Shown here one piece after another: positions 4,683 to 5,698 of a stretch of DNA of 5,698 nt. The notes below the pieces were generated by a model. That model had not been told where the DNA came from and searched no databases. It was given only the letters and a program-made list of their open reading frames with translations. The position numbers and the translations under genes were made by a program. This DNA is from Methanoregulaceae archaeon UBA288 (GTDB taxonomy: Archaea; Halobacteriota; Methanomicrobia; Methanomicrobiales; Methanospirillaceae), in contig DAEF01000051.1 in NCBI GenBank assembly GCA_002495225.1, positions 1 through 5,698 on the forward strand, read 5' to 3'. Position 1 is the stretch's first letter. The number at the start of each line of letters is the position of its first letter.

Positions 4683-5698
4683 TCAGTAACTCCGCCCGAT
4701 CAGCGCGGTTTTGCCGGCGCGCCCGCAGACGACGCAGGCCCCCTCGCCGGGTGCGACGAGGTCCGAACGGACTTCGACGCCGAGGACGGCCCCGCCGGTC
4801 TCCTCTTCGACCCGGTCCGCGCAGGCCTGCTCGCCGCACCAGTTCACGACCGCGACCCCGCCCTCGAGCGCCGCGGCGAGCTCGGGCATGGACGCGGCGG
4901 TCCGGACCTGCCCGGCGAGGTGGTCCGCCGCCTTCTCCCCGAGGGCCCGCGTAACCGATGCGAGGAGGTCGCGCACGCCGTCGGCAACCGTTGCGAGTGG
5001 GACCGTGGTCTTGGGCCCGCCCGTCCTGAGCACGGCCGTGGCGACGCCCCCGTCGAGGTCGCGCGGACCGAGCTCGAGCCGGACCGGGACGCCCCGCATC
5101 TCCCAGTGGTAGAACTTCGCGCCGGGCCGCAGGTCGCGGTCGTCGAGTTTGACCCGGATCCCGCTCGCCGCGAGATCGTCGGTCAACCGCCGGGCCGCGG
5201 CGAGCACCTCGTCGCCGCGCTTGCCCACGATGATCGGGACCACGACCGCCTGGATCGGGGCGACCTCGGGCGGCAGCACCAGCCCGCGGTCGTCGCCGTG
5301 GACGCTGATCAGGGCCGCGATGCACCGCTCCGAGATCCCGTAGCAGGTCTGGTGGGCGAGCCGCTGCTCGCCGTCGCGGTCCTCGTACGTGATCGCGAAG
5401 GTCTTCGAGAAGTGGTCGCCGAGGTGGTGGACCGTCCCGATCTGGAGGGTCCGCCCGTCCGGCATCACGCAGTCGACCGCGATCGTGTAGTCCGCGCCGG
5501 GGAACTTGTCCCACTCCGGGCGCTTCGAGACGAGCACGGGGATCCCGAGCCGGTCGTAGAACTCGCGGTACCGGGCGACCGCGTCCTCGACCTGGGCCGC
5601 TGCCTCCTCCCATGTCGCGTGGACCGTGTGCGCCTCCTTGAACGAGGTGATCTCGCGCAGGCGGATCAGGGGGCGCGTGTGCTTGGTCTCGTACCGGA
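4683..5698 (-). CDS. proS: Prolyl-tRNA synthetase, archaeal/eukaryotic type, C-terminal part (runs off right edge)
   Basis: This class II aminoacyl-tRNA synthetase charges tRNA-Pro with proline in the cytoplasm. The window holds the last 337 residues; the N-terminus lies beyond the right edge. Class II motif 2 is at the edge (TRPLIRLREITSFKEAHTVH, roughly 5620-5685). It is followed by the proline-pocket signatures SKRPEWDKFPGADYT and TLQIGTVHHLGD, then QTCYGISER, and motif 3 as HGDDRGLVLPPEVAPIQ (5300 downward). The anticodon-binding domain follows (VVVPIIVGKRGDEV, GIRVKLDDRDLRPGAKFYHW, LELGPRDL). The C-terminal extension carries four cysteines in two pairs (codons near 4836, 4821, 4734 and 4725), the zinc-binding arrangement of archaeal-type enzymes. 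It ends in GRSY, matching the conserved C-terminal tyrosine of this type. This extension distinguishes it from the bacterial type, which has an editing insertion instead. A 68-base gap with its own promoter separates it from the next gene. Confidence 0.96.
   Translation of the reverse strand, partial: RYETKHTRPLIRLREITSFKEAHTVHATWEEAAAQVEDAVARYREFYDRLGIPVLVSKRPEWDKFPGADYTIAVDCVMPDGRTLQIGTVHHLGDHFSKTFAITYEDRDGEQRLAHQTCYGISERCIAALISVHGDDRGLVLPPEVAPIQAVVVPIIVGKRGDEVLAAARRLTDDLAASGIRVKLDDRDLRPGAKFYHWEMRGVPVRLELGPRDLDGGVATAVLRTGGPKTTVPLATVADGVRDLLASVTRALGEKAADHLAGQVRTAASMPELAAALEGGVAVVNWCGEQACADRVEEETGGAVLGVEVRSDLVAPGEGACVVCGRAGKTALIGRSY

Noticed and set aside
4639..5613. A 324-codon minus-strand frame over proS
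   Set aside because: It is a different frame from the prolyl-tRNA synthetase and gives Arg/Gly-rich noise, while the proS frame has class II motifs throughout.
1..5698. CRISPR array, tRNA, rRNA, insertion sequence or phage attachment site
   Set aside because: I saw no regularly spaced direct repeats, no tRNA-like cloverleaf, no transposase motifs and no terminal inverted repeats with target duplications.

Overview
The window looks like chromosomal DNA of a GC-rich euryarchaeon, probably a methanogen of the Methanomicrobiales type. Three genes carry the archaeal signature: the proteasome-activating nucleotidase PAN, an archaeal MBF1-type factor with a zinc ribbon followed by an HTH, and an archaeal/eukaryotic-type prolyl-tRNA synthetase. 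AT-rich TATA-like boxes sit about 27-36 bases before several starts, and Shine-Dalgarno sequences are mostly absent, which fits leaderless or short-leader archaeal transcription. The order-level assignment is inference from gene content and composition, with no database search.

Layout, left to right. Bases 1-374 (minus) hold the N-terminal part of PAN, which runs off the left edge. A 53-base divergent promoter region follows, with two TATA-like boxes arranged as an inverted repeat, and then the aMBF1 gene (428-934, plus). A short convergent gap with a hairpin and a T-tract separates it from a broken ferritin gene (994 to about 1474, minus), whose reading frame is interrupted twice. Next on the minus strand come a two-helix membrane protein of unknown function (1526-2287), a short GT4-fold glycosyltransferase (2318-3286) and a FAD-dependent amine-oxidase/UDP-galactopyranose-mutase-like enzyme (3283-4614). 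The last gene is the C-terminal part of prolyl-tRNA synthetase (4683 to beyond 5698, minus).

The FAD enzyme and the glycosyltransferase overlap by a GTGA start/stop and are almost certainly co-transcribed from a TATA-like box near 4641. The membrane protein starts 31 bases after the glycosyltransferase stop and may belong to the same unit. Together they suggest a small surface-glycan or glycoconjugate module, but the substrate cannot be read from sequence. PAN and aMBF1 are housekeeping genes for protein quality control and basal transcription.

I do not see a clear novel multi-gene system. The items most worth following are the doubly frameshifted ferritin, the coupled FAD enzyme and glycosyltransferase with the adjacent unknown membrane protein, and the overlapping divergent PAN/aMBF1 promoters. 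Many long open frames on the opposite strand of the GC-rich genes are shadows and are not annotated.
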